Notes: generated by a model from the letters alone, not told the origin. DNA of 64,000 nt from Nocardia arizonensis (GCF_001310275.1 NZ_LGYZ01000083.1:62001-126000); one strand, 5' to 3'; counted from the stretch's first letter, positions 34,582 to 43,927 are shown. Numbers and translations are program-made.

Positions 34582-34809
34582 TCAGTCCCGGTGCGCCATG
34601 TCGTACCACAGGTGCGGAACCGACCAATCCCAGTGCACCTCGCCCCCGATCTGCGTTGAATCGTCGCGCGCGACATCCTCTTTCGCGGCGGACTGTTCGC
34701 GAATGGATTCCTGATAGCAGTACACGGAACCACCGACGCCTGCGCCGTACAGAAGTAGGCCGCGGCGAAGGTGCTGCCACAGTGCGCGAACCGAGATGCG
34801 TCGTCGCAT
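34582..34809 (-). CDS. Small hypothetical protein with one hydrophobic segment
   Basis: The 75-residue protein has a basic start (MRRRISVRALWQHLRR), a hydrophobic stretch (GLLLYGAGVGGSVYCY) and an acidic, Trp-rich tail (VHWDWSVPHLWYDMAH). The ribosome site GAGGAGG lies a few bases before ATG 34809, which is strong support for translation. No family is known. It may be a small membrane protein. Confidence 0.6.
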   Translation of the reverse strand: MRRRISVRALWQHLRRGLLLYGAGVGGSVYCYQESIREQSAAKEDVARDDSTQIGGEVHWDWSVPHLWYDMAHRD

Positions 34810-35085
34810 CGGAACCTCCTCGAACCTCGGTTCGACAACAATACCGGCGTCGCCCCCGCCGCGTACCGGAATCGCAACGATTCAGCCCTGAAGAGAAACT
34901 ATTTCTGCGAAAAACCGACCGGTCCGACCGACCCGGCCGATAAAGTCAACACACGATGCGCACACTAAATTGTCCCGAGTTCGATCCCAAGGGATCGCTC
35001 GACCACCGAGAAAATCCGATGCGTTCGGTGATGGCGTAGACGCATTGCCCTGCGCAGCGACATACGTCGTGGAAAAGGGGTCGCG

Positions 35086-35604
35086 ATGAGCATCGAGAAT
35101 TCACGCACACGGGTCGCCCGGTACGCACTGCTGGCCGGTATCGCGGCGGCCGGACTCACACTGACGGCGACAGCGCAGGCCGAACCGCTGTGGCCCGGCG
35201 GACCGGATGTCCCCGGTGTCCCCGCCATCGTGCCACCGCCGCCGCCCGCGCCGGTCTACGCTCCATGTTCGCCCGACGCCCGGCTCTGCCTGCAACTGTC
35301 CACCAACAAGGCGTGGCTACAGGACGACGGGCGGGTCACCTACGGTCCGACGCCGATATCGCACGGTCGACCCGGCTACGAGACACCGCCGGGACGCTTC
35401 CGGGTGGCCTTCAAGAAGGAGGACCACTGGAGCACGATGCACAATGCCCCGATGAAGTGGGCGGTGTTCTTCAACGGCGATATCGCCACGCATATCGGCC
35501 CGGTGGAAGAACAGTCGCACGGCTGTATCCGTATGACGCCGGAGGGCGCCGAAGCGACCTATAATCACCTGTCGCCCGGCGACATCGTCGAAGTCGTGGA
35601 ATGA
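35086..35604 (+). CDS. Secreted L,D-transpeptidase (YkuD)
   Basis: The 172-residue exported enzyme cross-links peptidoglycan stem peptides 3-3 or anchors proteins. A signal peptide (to about residue 32, ending TAQA) is followed by a Pro-rich linker and a compact YkuD domain. The catalytic motif is SHGCIRM with the upstream histidine in THIGP. It lacks the Ig-like domains of the large mycobacterial Ldt enzymes. Two cysteines (PCSPDARLC) may form a disulfide. AAAAGGGG upstream supports the ATG. Confidence 0.9.
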   Translation: MSIENSRTRVARYALLAGIAAAGLTLTATAQAEPLWPGGPDVPGVPAIVPPPPPAPVYAPCSPDARLCLQLSTNKAWLQDDGRVTYGPTPISHGRPGYETPPGRFRVAFKKEDHWSTMHNAPMKWAVFFNGDIATHIGPVEEQSHGCIRMTPEGAEATYNHLSPGDIVEVVE

Positions 35605-35743
35605 GTTCCGAGGAATAACGCGGCACCTTGTGACCGAATCGACTCCAGAGCTGTACCCGAAATTAACCGACCGGAACAACGGTCGGAAAAATTTCGCCGC
35701 GCAATTCTTCGATCGCAATTCCGCGAGAGGGCGGGCGATCGCC

Positions 35744-36112
35744 GTGTCGAAATCCGCGCGCCGGGCGGCGGCCGGAATACTGTTGCTCGCGGTCGCGGGC
35801 TGCGGCCACGGCGGCGGTGACGAGGTCGTGGTCGCCGGCCCGCCCGGACCGGCGCCGATCTCGGCGGCCACCATCGTCATCGAACACAACGCGTACAGCG
35901 GACTGCCGCCCATCACGCCCGGCGCGGCGATCACGGTCGTCAACCGCGATCTGATCCGCCACAGCGTCACCAGCAAGCGCCCGGGACTATTCGACCACGA
36001 GGTGGAACCCGGGCACAGCATCCATTTCAACGCCCCGACCGAAATCGGCTCCTTCGAGTACTACTGCCATTACCACGCGTTGATGGACGGCTGGCTCAGC
36101 ATCCGCGCCTGA
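35744..36112 (+). CDS. Cupredoxin-domain lipoprotein
   Basis: The 122-residue protein begins with a lipobox (GILLLAVAGC) and continues as a plastocyanin-like domain. Blue-copper ligands are visible: His in IRHSV, then Cys-His-His-Met spread through FEYYCHYHALMDGW. It should carry electrons or copper at the outer membrane face. GTG 35744 gives a normal lipoprotein signal. The frame stays open back to GTG 35630, but that would put 38 unusual residues in front of the signal. Confidence 0.82.
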   Translation: MSKSARRAAAGILLLAVAGCGHGGGDEVVVAGPPGPAPISAATIVIEHNAYSGLPPITPGAAITVVNRDLIRHSVTSKRPGLFDHEVEPGHSIHFNAPTEIGSFEYYCHYHALMDGWLSIRA

Positions 36113-36146
36113 CCCGCGGGCCCGGGACTATCGTGGAGTCGTGGGC

Positions 36147-36308
36147 GTGATCGGAGAGATGTTTCCCGGCAAGAAGCTGACCGACGAGAGCGGACAGACC
36201 GGCGACGGCGAACAACACCGGCCCCGAGTCGAACTCGATCTCGACGCCGGTGTCATCCGCCTGTCCGGCCCGGCCGAACAGCGACACGACACCGACCGGA
36301 CGGACTAG
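36147..36308 (+). CDS. Small protein, possibly DUF6191-like
   Basis: A 53-residue frame starts at GTG 36147 with GGAG 9 bases upstream; GTG 36141 is the alternative. It reads IGEMFPGKKLTDE, then PRVELDLDAGVIRLSGP, and overlaps the convergent sigma gene by 4 bases. Small actinomycete proteins of the DUF6191 kind share the E-(M/L)-F-x-P-G-x-K front and an L/V-D-L-D-x-G-x-I/V segment. The resemblance is from memory. The function is unknown. Confidence 0.55.
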   Translation: MIGEMFPGKKLTDESGQTGDGEQHRPRVELDLDAGVIRLSGPAEQRHDTDRTD

Positions 36309-37636
36309 CGGGACGGACCCGGCTCGAGCGCGTCGAATTTGCGTTCGAGCACGGCCCGTTCCCGCTCGTTGCCGCACAATTCGATGGCCCGCTGGAACTC
36401 CGCGCGTGCCTGAGCCGACCTACCCATCCGGGCGAGCAGTTCACCGCGCACGGTCGGTAGCAGATGCGAATTCGCCAGCGCCGCACCGGCGACCAGCTCG
36501 TCCACGATCGGCAGCGCCGCCGCGGGCCCCTGCGCCATCGACACCGCAACCGCCCGGTTCAGCTCCACCACCGGCGATGGCGCGAGCCTGCCAAGCGCCT
36601 CGTAGATCAGCACGATGCGCTCCCAATCGGTCTCGCGCACCGACGCCGCCACCGCGTGACATTCCGCGATCGCCGCCTGCAATCCGTACACGCCCAATCC
36701 GCGGCCGAGCTTTTCGGCGCGGGCCAGCGCGGCACGGCCGCGGACGATGGCGGAGCGGTCCCAGCGGCGCCGATCCTGATCCTCCAGCAGCACCGGCTCC
36801 CCATCCGTGTCGGTGCGAGCCGGAAAACGGGCCGCGGTCAGTTCCAGCAGCGCGAGCAGACCGTGCACCTCGGCTTCGTTCGGGACCAGCCGGGCCAGCA
36901 CCCGCGCCAGGCGCTGCGCCTCCCCCGCCAGATCGAAACGGATGAGATCACCGCCCGAACTGGCCGAGGACCCCTCGGTGAAGATCAGATACACCACGCT
37001 GAGCACCGATCCGAGACGCGCACCGCGCTCCCGCGCCCGCGGCGGCTCGAACGGCACCCGGGCCGCCGCCAGCGTCTTCTTCGCCCGGGTGATGCGGGCC
37101 TGCACGGTGGCCGTCGGCACCAGGAAGGCCCGAGCGATCTCGTCACTGGTCAGACCGCCCACCACGCGCAGCGTCAACGCGACCCGCGCCTCCCGCGACA
37201 GCACCGGATGACATGAGATGAACATCAGAGTCAGCACGTCGTCATCGATGCGATCGGGATCCCACAGCACGTCCGAATCGTCCGGCTCGCCCGAAGGTTC
37301 GCCGCCTGCGAGCACGCCGCCCTCGCCCAGATCGCGGGCGAGCGCGGCGTAGCGGTCGTCGAGCGCGGAGCGACGGCGGAACAGATCGATGGCGCGACGG
37401 CGGCCGACGGTCAGCAGCCACCCCGCCGGATTGCGGGGCACGCCCTCGCGCGGCCAGGTCACCAGCGCCTCGGCCAACGCCTCTTGGGCGAGGTCCTCGG
37501 CCAGGGCGAAATCGTTCGTATAGCGCGCCAGCGCACCGACGATCCGAGCGGACTCGATCCGCCAGACAGCCGAGACATGCTCGACAGCGACGATTCCGCC
37601 CTCTTCGGTCAGAGTTGACCGGTGGCCTCGCGCCAC
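36305..37636 (-). CDS. ECF42-type sigma factor with C-terminal DUF6596/TPR-like extension
   Basis: The 443-residue protein has sigma regions 2 and 4 in the first 190 residues (EDLAQEALAEALVTWP; VALTLRVVGGLTSDEIARAFLVPTATVQARITRAKKTL). A long helical C-terminal domain follows, beginning VLSVVYLIFTEG and containing VELNRAVAVSMAQGP and the LLATVR-like repeats. This is the hallmark of ECF42. Such factors have no anti-sigma and are governed through the extension, and they sit next to DGPF genes, as here. GTG 37636 overlaps the end of the DGPF gene. Confidence 0.9.
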   Translation of the reverse strand: MARGHRSTLTEEGGIVAVEHVSAVWRIESARIVGALARYTNDFALAEDLAQEALAEALVTWPREGVPRNPAGWLLTVGRRRAIDLFRRRSALDDRYAALARDLGEGGVLAGGEPSGEPDDSDVLWDPDRIDDDVLTLMFISCHPVLSREARVALTLRVVGGLTSDEIARAFLVPTATVQARITRAKKTLAAARVPFEPPRARERGARLGSVLSVVYLIFTEGSSASSGGDLIRFDLAGEAQRLARVLARLVPNEAEVHGLLALLELTAARFPARTDTDGEPVLLEDQDRRRWDRSAIVRGRAALARAEKLGRGLGVYGLQAAIAECHAVAASVRETDWERIVLIYEALGRLAPSPVVELNRAVAVSMAQGPAAALPIVDELVAGAALANSHLLPTVRGELLARMGRSAQARAEFQRAIELCGNERERAVLERKFDALEPGPSR

Positions 37637-38028
37637 GCGCGTTCCTTCTTGACCCATTCGTTGTCCTGGGGGAATTCATCGATGCCGGCGACGCGGCGGA
37701 TCTCGGTCTTGAGTCCGGGGGCGCTCAGCGGGGCGCGTTTGGCCCATTCGATGGCCTCCTCCTTGGAGGCGACATTGATGATGTAGAAGCCGCCGAACAG
37801 TTCCTTGGTCTCACCGTAGGGGCCGTCGGTGACCACCGGCGTCTCGCTGGAGTGGTCTACCACGACGCCCTCGGCGGCGTCGTCGAGCCCTTCGGCCGCG
37901 ACGAGCACGCCCGCGCGGATCAATTCCTCGTTGTATCGGCCCATGGTCTCGAGCATCCGGTCGAAATCGATCTCGCCCATCTTCGCCCATGCTTCGTCGG
38001 TGGCGCGCATGATCAGCATGTACTTCAT
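37609..38028 (-). CDS. YCII/DGPF-domain protein paired with ECF42
   Basis: The 139-residue small dimeric ferredoxin-like protein has the DGPF signature (VVTDGPYGETKELFGGFYIINVAS). It belongs to the YCII-related family that marks ECF42 loci and is usually their target gene. The biochemical role is not settled. It overlaps the sigma gene by 28 bases, so both should be made from one message. A promoter matching the ECF42 consensus lies 53-80 bases upstream. Confidence 0.9.
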   Translation of the reverse strand: MKYMLIMRATDEAWAKMGEIDFDRMLETMGRYNEELIRAGVLVAAEGLDDAAEGVVVDHSSETPVVTDGPYGETKELFGGFYIINVASKEEAIEWAKRAPLSAPGLKTEIRRVAGIDEFPQDNEWVKKERAWREATGQL

Positions 38029-38336
38029 CGGCTGTCTCTCCCTGGTTGTCCGGGCCCCTCTCGGACCCTCTCACATCAGGGTCGAACGGGCGGGTGCGCG
38101 GATCGACACACGCGCCGATCTTTTTCGGGATTATTTTTCCCGACCCGAATCCCGCTGTCCGACTCGCGCGTCCGGGCGGAGGGTGCACGGTCGGCCCGGT
38201 CGCCCTGCGCGGCGCTTACGCGGGTCTGTCCGGTGCGGGGCGGGTGACGCGACCGCCGGTGCCGCGCTCCGCCGAGGCGGTTGCGATCTCGCCGACCGTG
38301 CACCCGCCGGTCGAATCGTCCGCACCGGATGATCGC
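38029..38336. other. Intergenic region upstream of DGPF gene
   Basis: About 310 bases. It contains the candidate ECF42 promoter (38081-38108) and a T-rich hairpin with CGGGA at 38126-38130 and TCCCG at 38138-38142. The hairpin may end the crotonase transcript that is read toward lower coordinates from the right, or mark a regulator site. No gene is seen. Confidence 0.45.
38081..38108 (-). promoter_or_regulatory. Candidate ECF42-dependent promoter
   Basis: On the minus strand TGTCGA (38108-38103) is followed after 18 bases by CGAC (38084-38081). This fits the reported ECF42 pattern of TGTCGA in the -35 region and CGA/TC in the -10 region. It lies just upstream of the DGPF-ECF42 pair, so it implies autoregulation. 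Confidence 0.6.
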
Positions 38337-39197
38337 TCAGTCGAAGACCTGGGGCAGCCCGTCGGAGACCACGTCGGGGAAACGCGGTTCGCGCTTGTCT
38401 AGGAATGCCTGCACGCCTTCGCGGACATCGGCGGAGGCGCCGCGCAGATAGATGGCGCGGGATTCGGCGCGGTGGGCGACCTCGGGGCCTTCGGCGCCGA
38501 GCATGGTCCACAGCATGCGGCGGGTCAACGCGACCGAGACCGGGGCACTGTCGGTGACCAGGGTGAGCGCGAGTTCGACGGCGCGGCCGAGCAATTCGTC
38601 GACGGGGACCACCTCGCGGACCAGCCCGCGCGCCAATGCCTCGGCGGGTTCGATCATCCGTCCGCTCATCGCCCATTCCACCGCGGTCGCGATCCCGACG
38701 ATCCGGGGCAGGAACCACGAGGAGCACGCCTCGGGCACGAGTCCGCGGCGGGTGAACACGAAACCGAAACGTGCCTTGTCGGAGGCGATGCGGATATCGG
38801 CGGGCAGCGTACTGGTCACGCCGACGCCGACCGCCGGGCCGTTGATGGCGGCGACCACCGGTTTGAGCGACCGGAAGACGCGCAGGGCCACCTCACCGCC
38901 GGAATCCGGCGGGGCTTCACCGGATTTCGCGTCCGCCTCGGCGCGGAAGGTCTCGGCCCCGCCGGAAAGATCCGCGCCCGCGCAGTAGGCCCGGCCCGAT
39001 CCGGTGATGACGACCGCGCGCACGCTGTCGTCGGCATCGGTGCTGTCGAATGCCTCGATCAGTTCGTCCCGCATACGCAGGGTGAAGGCGTTGAGCCGAT
39101 CGGGACGGTGCAGGCGCAGGATCGCCACCGGCCCGGCGCGTTCGATCAGTACCACGCGCTCGGCGGCGGTTCCGGCGTCGACGCTGGTCATCGGCAT
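38337..39197 (-). CDS. Enoyl-CoA hydratase/isomerase family protein
   Basis: The 286-residue crotonase-fold protein has the oxyanion-hole segments GRAYCAGADL and NGPAVGVGVT. The downstream active-site segment RFGFVFTRRGLVPEACSSW keeps one catalytic glutamate (the E164 equivalent), but the first one (E144 equivalent) is not evident. It may therefore be an isomerase or a hydratase variant. ATG 39197 or 39191 could start it. No beta-oxidation partner is adjacent. Confidence 0.85.
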   Translation of the reverse strand: MPMTSVDAGTAAERVVLIERAGPVAILRLHRPDRLNAFTLRMRDELIEAFDSTDADDSVRAVVITGSGRAYCAGADLSGGAETFRAEADAKSGEAPPDSGGEVALRVFRSLKPVVAAINGPAVGVGVTSTLPADIRIASDKARFGFVFTRRGLVPEACSSWFLPRIVGIATAVEWAMSGRMIEPAEALARGLVREVVPVDELLGRAVELALTLVTDSAPVSVALTRRMLWTMLGAEGPEVAHRAESRAIYLRGASADVREGVQAFLDKREPRFPDVVSDGLPQVFD

Positions 39198-39327
39198 ACC
39201 CCACGGTCATCCGGCGACGCCGCCGCGAGACGAACGCCTGTAACGAAGAGAGACATACTGCGACACTCTATCGCTCATCCGCCGCGGCGGAACCCACGAT
39301 CGCGGCGGCCGGCCGCCCCGAGTTGTG

Positions 39328-41160
39328 TCAGCGCACGGTGACCGATTTGGCCAGCGAGCGAGGCTGATCGATTTCCCGGCCCAGATCGAGGGCGCAATAG
39401 TAGGCCAGGAGCTGACCCGCGACGAGTTGGATGACCAGATCGGCGATTTCGTCGCCGTGGTAGGGCAGCGGCAGGTATTCGACGAAGGTACTGAGGTCAT
39501 CGGCGGGTACGTCGGCGGGACCGATCCCGATCACGGGCCCTTTGCGGGCCGCGATCTCGCTCACCGCGGCCAGCGTCGCCGCGTAGCGGTCGGGATCGTC
39601 GGTGTGGGACGGCAGCAGTGCCACGGTGTAGAAATGTTCGTCGATCAACGAGATCGTGCCGTGTTTGAAGAATCCGGATGCCATGCCTTCGGCGTGGTGG
39701 TAGTTCACTTCCTTGAATTTCAGCGCGCTTTCGCAGGCGGCGGGATACAGGATGCCGCGGCCGAGGAAGAACCAGTCGCCGACGTGGCTGTACTTGGCGG
39801 CCAATGCCTGCACTGACGTCGAGGCGGTGGCGATGAAATCGGTGAGCGTTTCCGACAGACGCGCCAGCGACGCCTGATGTGTCGCGTAACGCTCCGCGGT
39901 GAGCGTGCCATTGGAGCGCCCGGTTTCCAGCGCGAGTCGAGCGAGCAGCACGACCTGGCTGACGATGCTCTTCGTGGACAGCACGCAGATCTCCGGGCCC
40001 GATCCCTGCGGCAGCCGGTGCGTGGCCAGCCGTTCCTGGGTGGAACTGGGCACATTGCAGATGCTGGTGAGAACAGCACCCGCGTCCAGTGCGTTGCGGC
40101 AGACCTCGAGGGTGTCGAAAGTCTCACCCGACTGCGAGACCGCGACCAGCGGGTCTCCGGGACCGAGCACGGCCAGGTATTCGGCCTCGTCGGACGGAAG
40201 CGCGGTGGCCCGAATCCCGGCGAGGCTCTTGAGCAGGTACTGGCCCATCGAGGCGACGTAGAACGCGCTACCCGCGCCGACGAGCGTGACCGCGCGGTCC
40301 GGCGGCAGCACCGAGGCGAATCGCTCGGCGGGCAGGCTCAACGCGGCGGTCACGGCCGTCGGGGTTTCGTGGATCTCTTTGATCATCCAGTGGGGGTACT
40401 GGCCCTTGTCGGCGCGTTCCTGTCGACCGGCCAGGCGGGTGAACGCTCGCGTCACCGGCTGCACGGACCCGTCGGTCGACGCGTACACCCGCGCGGAATC
40501 GGCGCGACAGGCGACGATGTCGCCGTCATCGAGGAACAGGACATCGCTGCTGACGCCGTCGAGCGCCATCTGGTCGGAGGCCAGAATGCCTCGCTGTCCG
40601 TTGAAGGCGACGACGAGGGGGCTCTTGTGTTTCGCCCCCCACACGGTGTCCGGTTCGGTGACGCTGATCACCGCGAGCGCGTACTCGCCCGACAGCGCGG
40701 CGGTGGTGGCGGCGATGGCATCGCGCATCGAGGCGCCGCGTTCGAGGTGGCGGGCGATGAGGTGCGCGGCGACCTCGGAGTCGGTGTCGCTGGCGAATGT
40801 CACGCCGTCGGCTTCCAGATCGCGGCGCAGTTGCAGATGGTTCTCGATGACGCCGTTGTGCACGACGGCCACCGTACGGTCGTAGGACAGGTGCGGATGT
40901 GCGTTGGCGGCGGTGACGCCGCCGTGGGTGGCCCATCGGGTGTGCCCCAACGCCAGGGAAGCGTCGGGAAGCCCGCTCAACCGTCCCTCTCGCAGCGCTT
41001 TGCCGATAGATCCGGTGTCCTTGACCACGGCAAGGGTGTCGTCGGTGAGGCAGGCCAGGCCCCACGAGTCGTAGCCGCGGTACTCCAGCACCGCCAGTTG
41101 GTCGGCGGTCTGCCCGGTCACGGTGTTCTCGGGTGAGGTCATCCCCACGATGCCACACAT
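39328..41160 (-). CDS. glmS: Glutamine-fructose-6-phosphate aminotransferase (GlmS) or paralog
   Basis: The 610-residue protein has an N-terminal glutaminase domain with nucleophile Cys2 (MCGIVGMTS) and GHTRWATHG, then two SIS sugar-isomerase domains (VSQSGETFDTLEV; LGRGILYPAACESALKFKEVNYHHAEGM) and the C-terminal PRSLAKSVTVR. It makes glucosamine-6-phosphate for the wall. A few conserved positions differ (RGYDSWG for RGYDSAG), and it lies far from other wall genes. It may therefore be a second, pathway-specific copy. The ribosome site is weak (GAGGA 10 bases upstream). Confidence 0.88.
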   Translation of the reverse strand: MCGIVGMTSPENTVTGQTADQLAVLEYRGYDSWGLACLTDDTLAVVKDTGSIGKALREGRLSGLPDASLALGHTRWATHGGVTAANAHPHLSYDRTVAVVHNGVIENHLQLRRDLEADGVTFASDTDSEVAAHLIARHLERGASMRDAIAATTAALSGEYALAVISVTEPDTVWGAKHKSPLVVAFNGQRGILASDQMALDGVSSDVLFLDDGDIVACRADSARVYASTDGSVQPVTRAFTRLAGRQERADKGQYPHWMIKEIHETPTAVTAALSLPAERFASVLPPDRAVTLVGAGSAFYVASMGQYLLKSLAGIRATALPSDEAEYLAVLGPGDPLVAVSQSGETFDTLEVCRNALDAGAVLTSICNVPSSTQERLATHRLPQGSGPEICVLSTKSIVSQVVLLARLALETGRSNGTLTAERYATHQASLARLSETLTDFIATASTSVQALAAKYSHVGDWFFLGRGILYPAACESALKFKEVNYHHAEGMASGFFKHGTISLIDEHFYTVALLPSHTDDPDRYAATLAAVSEIAARKGPVIGIGPADVPADDLSTFVEYLPLPYHGDEIADLVIQLVAGQLLAYYCALDLGREIDQPRSLAKSVTVR

Positions 41161-42003
41161 ATTTGGTAGGTTCCTCCGTCGGTCTTACGAACAAGAATCA
41201 GTCTGCGGAGCCGGCCGCGACAATGCGGCCACAGTAGCCCCGCACGGGCGTGCGCGGTATCCGAGCCGCCGCGCACCGGGCGCGCCGGGTTCGACAGAAC
41301 TCTCCCAGCCGTACCCGGACCTGCGCGCAGCGGGTTATGCCGTGCCGTCCACCGAAACAGCCGGATCCTCCCGAACAGGCTGCACAGCCGGGACGCGGAC
41401 CGGTGTGCGCGCGATCGTGAACGCTTCCTCGAACGAGGTTGCCTCATGGCGAGGACGGCCGCAGCCGAGTTCGAAATCGATGAGCACAACTTGCGGCCGG
41501 TCGGTGACGACACCGTTACCCGCCCGGCGGTCTCCGGCCACGATACCGTGATCGTCGGCTCGGATCACCAGCCCGTAGTGCCGCGGTGCCGACCCCATCG
41601 GTGTGGCCGGGCTCGTCATGGCGAACACGCATCACTCCGTCGCTGACCTCCGGTATCCCTCGGCGCAGTTTCGCCTTCAAATCCGGCCGTTTCCGGTTCG
41701 CACCCTCTTCGGCGCGTTCCATACCCACACTCCGAGGCTCGTACCGCCGGCCGTCGCAATGCCCGACACCGCCTTGCGCCACTGAACTCCGAGTCCTGTC
41801 TCTTCGATGAACGCCTCGGACGATTTCGGCCGCGGCTCGGGGCGTACGCCGGATCCGTCGCGAGCGACCGCGGCCGCTTCGAAGCGTCGCCCGCCGCGTG
41901 CCGAAAGAGCCTGTGCGCCGGGAACTCCGCGCGCCGGATTGAGTGTCGAAGCGTTGGGTAGAGCGACCGAGGCACCCGCCGATGAGCACAGCGAGGAGAT
42001 TCC
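41161..42003. other. Long intergenic region, possible decayed coding
   Basis: About 840 bases. It must carry promoters for the GlmS-like gene on the left and the pyruvate-oxidase-like gene on the right (GAGGAG at 41993-41998). On the minus strand, pieces in different frames look protein-like. One is a phosphotransferase-like DRPQVVLIDFELG near 41450-41510. Another is a 40-residue piece ending VWVWNAPKRVRTGNG near 41680-41800. No intact gene can be built, so this may be a decayed gene. Confidence 0.4.
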
Positions 42004-43788
42004 ATGGCCGCCGCGCAAGTCTCGGATCATATTCTGCAACGCCTGCGTGAATGGGGAGTGCGGGAGGTGTTCGGCTATCCGGGCGACGGCATCAACGGCC
42101 TCGTCGCCGCCTTCGGCCGAGCCGACACTTGCCCGCGGTTCGTCCAGGCACGCCACGAGGAGATGGCCGCCTTCCAAGCGACCGGCTACGCGAAGTTCAG
42201 CGGGCGCGTCGGCGTGTGCACGGCGACATCGGGCCCCGGCGCGATCCACCTGCTCAACGGGCTCTACGACGCCAAACTCGACCACGTGCCGGTGGTCGCG
42301 ATCGTCGGTCAGACCGCGCGCAGCGCCATGGGCGGCAGCTACCAGCAGGAGGTCGACCTGCAATCGCTGTACAAGGACGTCGCCGCGGACTACCTGGTGG
42401 AGGTCAACGTCTCCAGCCAACTACCCAACGCCATCGATCGCGCGTTCCGCACCGCGATATCACGGCGCTCACCCACCGCGGTGATCATTCCCGCCGATCT
42501 CCAGGAAGAGAAGTACGAGCCGCCGCGGCACGAGTTCAAGCAGATGCCCTCGAGTCCACCCTCGCTTCCCGAGACCGTCACCGTCGCGCCCGACGATGGC
42601 ATCCGCCACGCCGCCGAAGTGCTCAACGCCGGGTCGAAGGTGGCGGTGCTCATCGGTCAGGGCGCTCGAACGGCCGCCGCCGAGGTCGTGGAGATCGCCG
42701 AACTGACCGGCGCGGGTGTCGCCAAGGCGCTATTGGGCAAGGACGTGCTCTCCGACGAACTCCCCTTCGTCACAGGCCCGATCGGATTACTCGGCAGCCG
42801 ACCAAGCTACGAGATGATGCGCGACTGCGACACTCTGCTCATCGTCGGCTCCAACTTCCCCTACACCCAGTTCCTGCCCGATCTCGACCAGGCACGGGCG
42901 GTGCAGATCGATATCGACGGAACACGGATCGGCATGCGTTATCCCACCGAGGTCAATCTCGTGGGAGACGCCGAGGCGACCCTGCGGGCGATGATCCCGA
43001 TGGTGAACCACAAGCAGGACCGATCCTGGCGGCACGGTATCGAGAAGAACGTCGAACGCTGGTGGAAGACCGTCGAACGGCAGTCGATGCTCGACGCCGA
43101 CCCCATCAACCCGATGCGGATCGTCTGGGAGCTGTCCCAGCGGATTCCCGACAATGCCATCGTCACCGCCGACTCCGGGTCGTCCACCAACTGGTATGCC
43201 CGCTGCCTGCGCATGCGCGGCGAGATGCGAGGGTCGCTGTCGGGCACGCTGGCGACCATGGGCCCCGGCGTGCCGTATGCCATCGGCGCGAAATTCGCCC
43301 ACCCCGACCTGCCCGTAGTCGCTCTCGTCGGTGACGGCGCCATGCAGATGAACGGCTTGGCCGAACTCATGACGATCGCGCGCTACCAGCACCTGTGGGA
43401 CGATCGCAGGCTCATCGTCTGCGTCTTCCACAACAACGACCTCAACCAGGTCACCTGGGAACTGCGCGCGATGGGCGGCGCACCGAAATTCGAGGAATCG
43501 CAGAGCCTGCCCGATGTCTCCTACGCCGACCTCGCTCGTGACATGGGCCTGGAATCGGTGGCCGTCGCGGATGCGGGAGCGATCGGTCCCGCCTGGGACT
43601 ACGCGTTGACCGCCGACGGGCCGGTGTTGCTCGATATCCGCTGTGATCCCGAGGTGCCGCCGATTCCACCGCACGCCAGCTACGAACAGATGAAGGACAT
43701 GGCCGCCGCGGTTGTGCGTGGCGACCCCAACGCCTGGCATCTGATGGTGCAAGGGGCCAAGACCAAAGCCCAGGAGTTCCGGTCGTGA
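42004..43788 (+). CDS. Thiamine-diphosphate enzyme, pyruvate oxidase (PoxB)-like
   Basis: The 594-residue protein has the three ThDP-enzyme domains. The cofactor-activating glutamate is in ARHEEMAAFQATGYAKF. The FAD/central domain follows at about 190-340. The ThDP/Mg motif is VGDGAMQMNGLAELMTIARYQ...NN. It best fits the PoxB/pyruvate dehydrogenase (quinone) group, which turns pyruvate into acetate, rather than acetolactate synthase. The C-terminal tail may act in membrane binding. GAGGAG lies 5 bases before the ATG. Confidence 0.87.
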   Translation: MAAAQVSDHILQRLREWGVREVFGYPGDGINGLVAAFGRADTCPRFVQARHEEMAAFQATGYAKFSGRVGVCTATSGPGAIHLLNGLYDAKLDHVPVVAIVGQTARSAMGGSYQQEVDLQSLYKDVAADYLVEVNVSSQLPNAIDRAFRTAISRRSPTAVIIPADLQEEKYEPPRHEFKQMPSSPPSLPETVTVAPDDGIRHAAEVLNAGSKVAVLIGQGARTAAAEVVEIAELTGAGVAKALLGKDVLSDELPFVTGPIGLLGSRPSYEMMRDCDTLLIVGSNFPYTQFLPDLDQARAVQIDIDGTRIGMRYPTEVNLVGDAEATLRAMIPMVNHKQDRSWRHGIEKNVERWWKTVERQSMLDADPINPMRIVWELSQRIPDNAIVTADSGSSTNWYARCLRMRGEMRGSLSGTLATMGPGVPYAIGAKFAHPDLPVVALVGDGAMQMNGLAELMTIARYQHLWDDRRLIVCVFHNNDLNQVTWELRAMGGAPKFEESQSLPDVSYADLARDMGLESVAVADAGAIGPAWDYALTADGPVLLDIRCDPEVPPIPPHASYEQMKDMAAAVVRGDPNAWHLMVQGAKTKAQEFRS

Positions 43789-43839
43789 TGCGCGACGGGC
43801 GAAGCGCTGCAATTTTCGCTCCGCGGAATAGAATCACCA

Positions 43840-43859
43840 TTTCGCGTGAATTCGCGAAA
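43840..43859. promoter_or_regulatory. Inverted repeat in AT-rich gap
   Basis: TTTCGCG (43840-43846) and CGCGAAA (43853-43859) flank TGAATT. The gap 43789-43927 is markedly AT-richer than its surroundings. It could be the terminator of the PoxB-like gene or an operator for the next gene. Confidence 0.45.
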
Positions 43860-43927
43860 CAATTACTCGGCAACAATAGATAAATCGCGACAACTCGCTC
43901 GCGGCGATAAGATGATACGATGTCCGA

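Noticed and set aside
36147..36308. Treating this short frame as noise because of its length
   Set aside because: The ribosome site, the stop at the gene boundary and the family-like pattern argued for keeping it as a low-to-moderate confidence gene.
41335..41628. Minus-strand 97-residue frame with kinase-like DRPQVVLIDFELG
   Set aside because: The upstream catalytic loop is disturbed, there is no ribosome site and no full domain. I kept it only as possible decayed coding.
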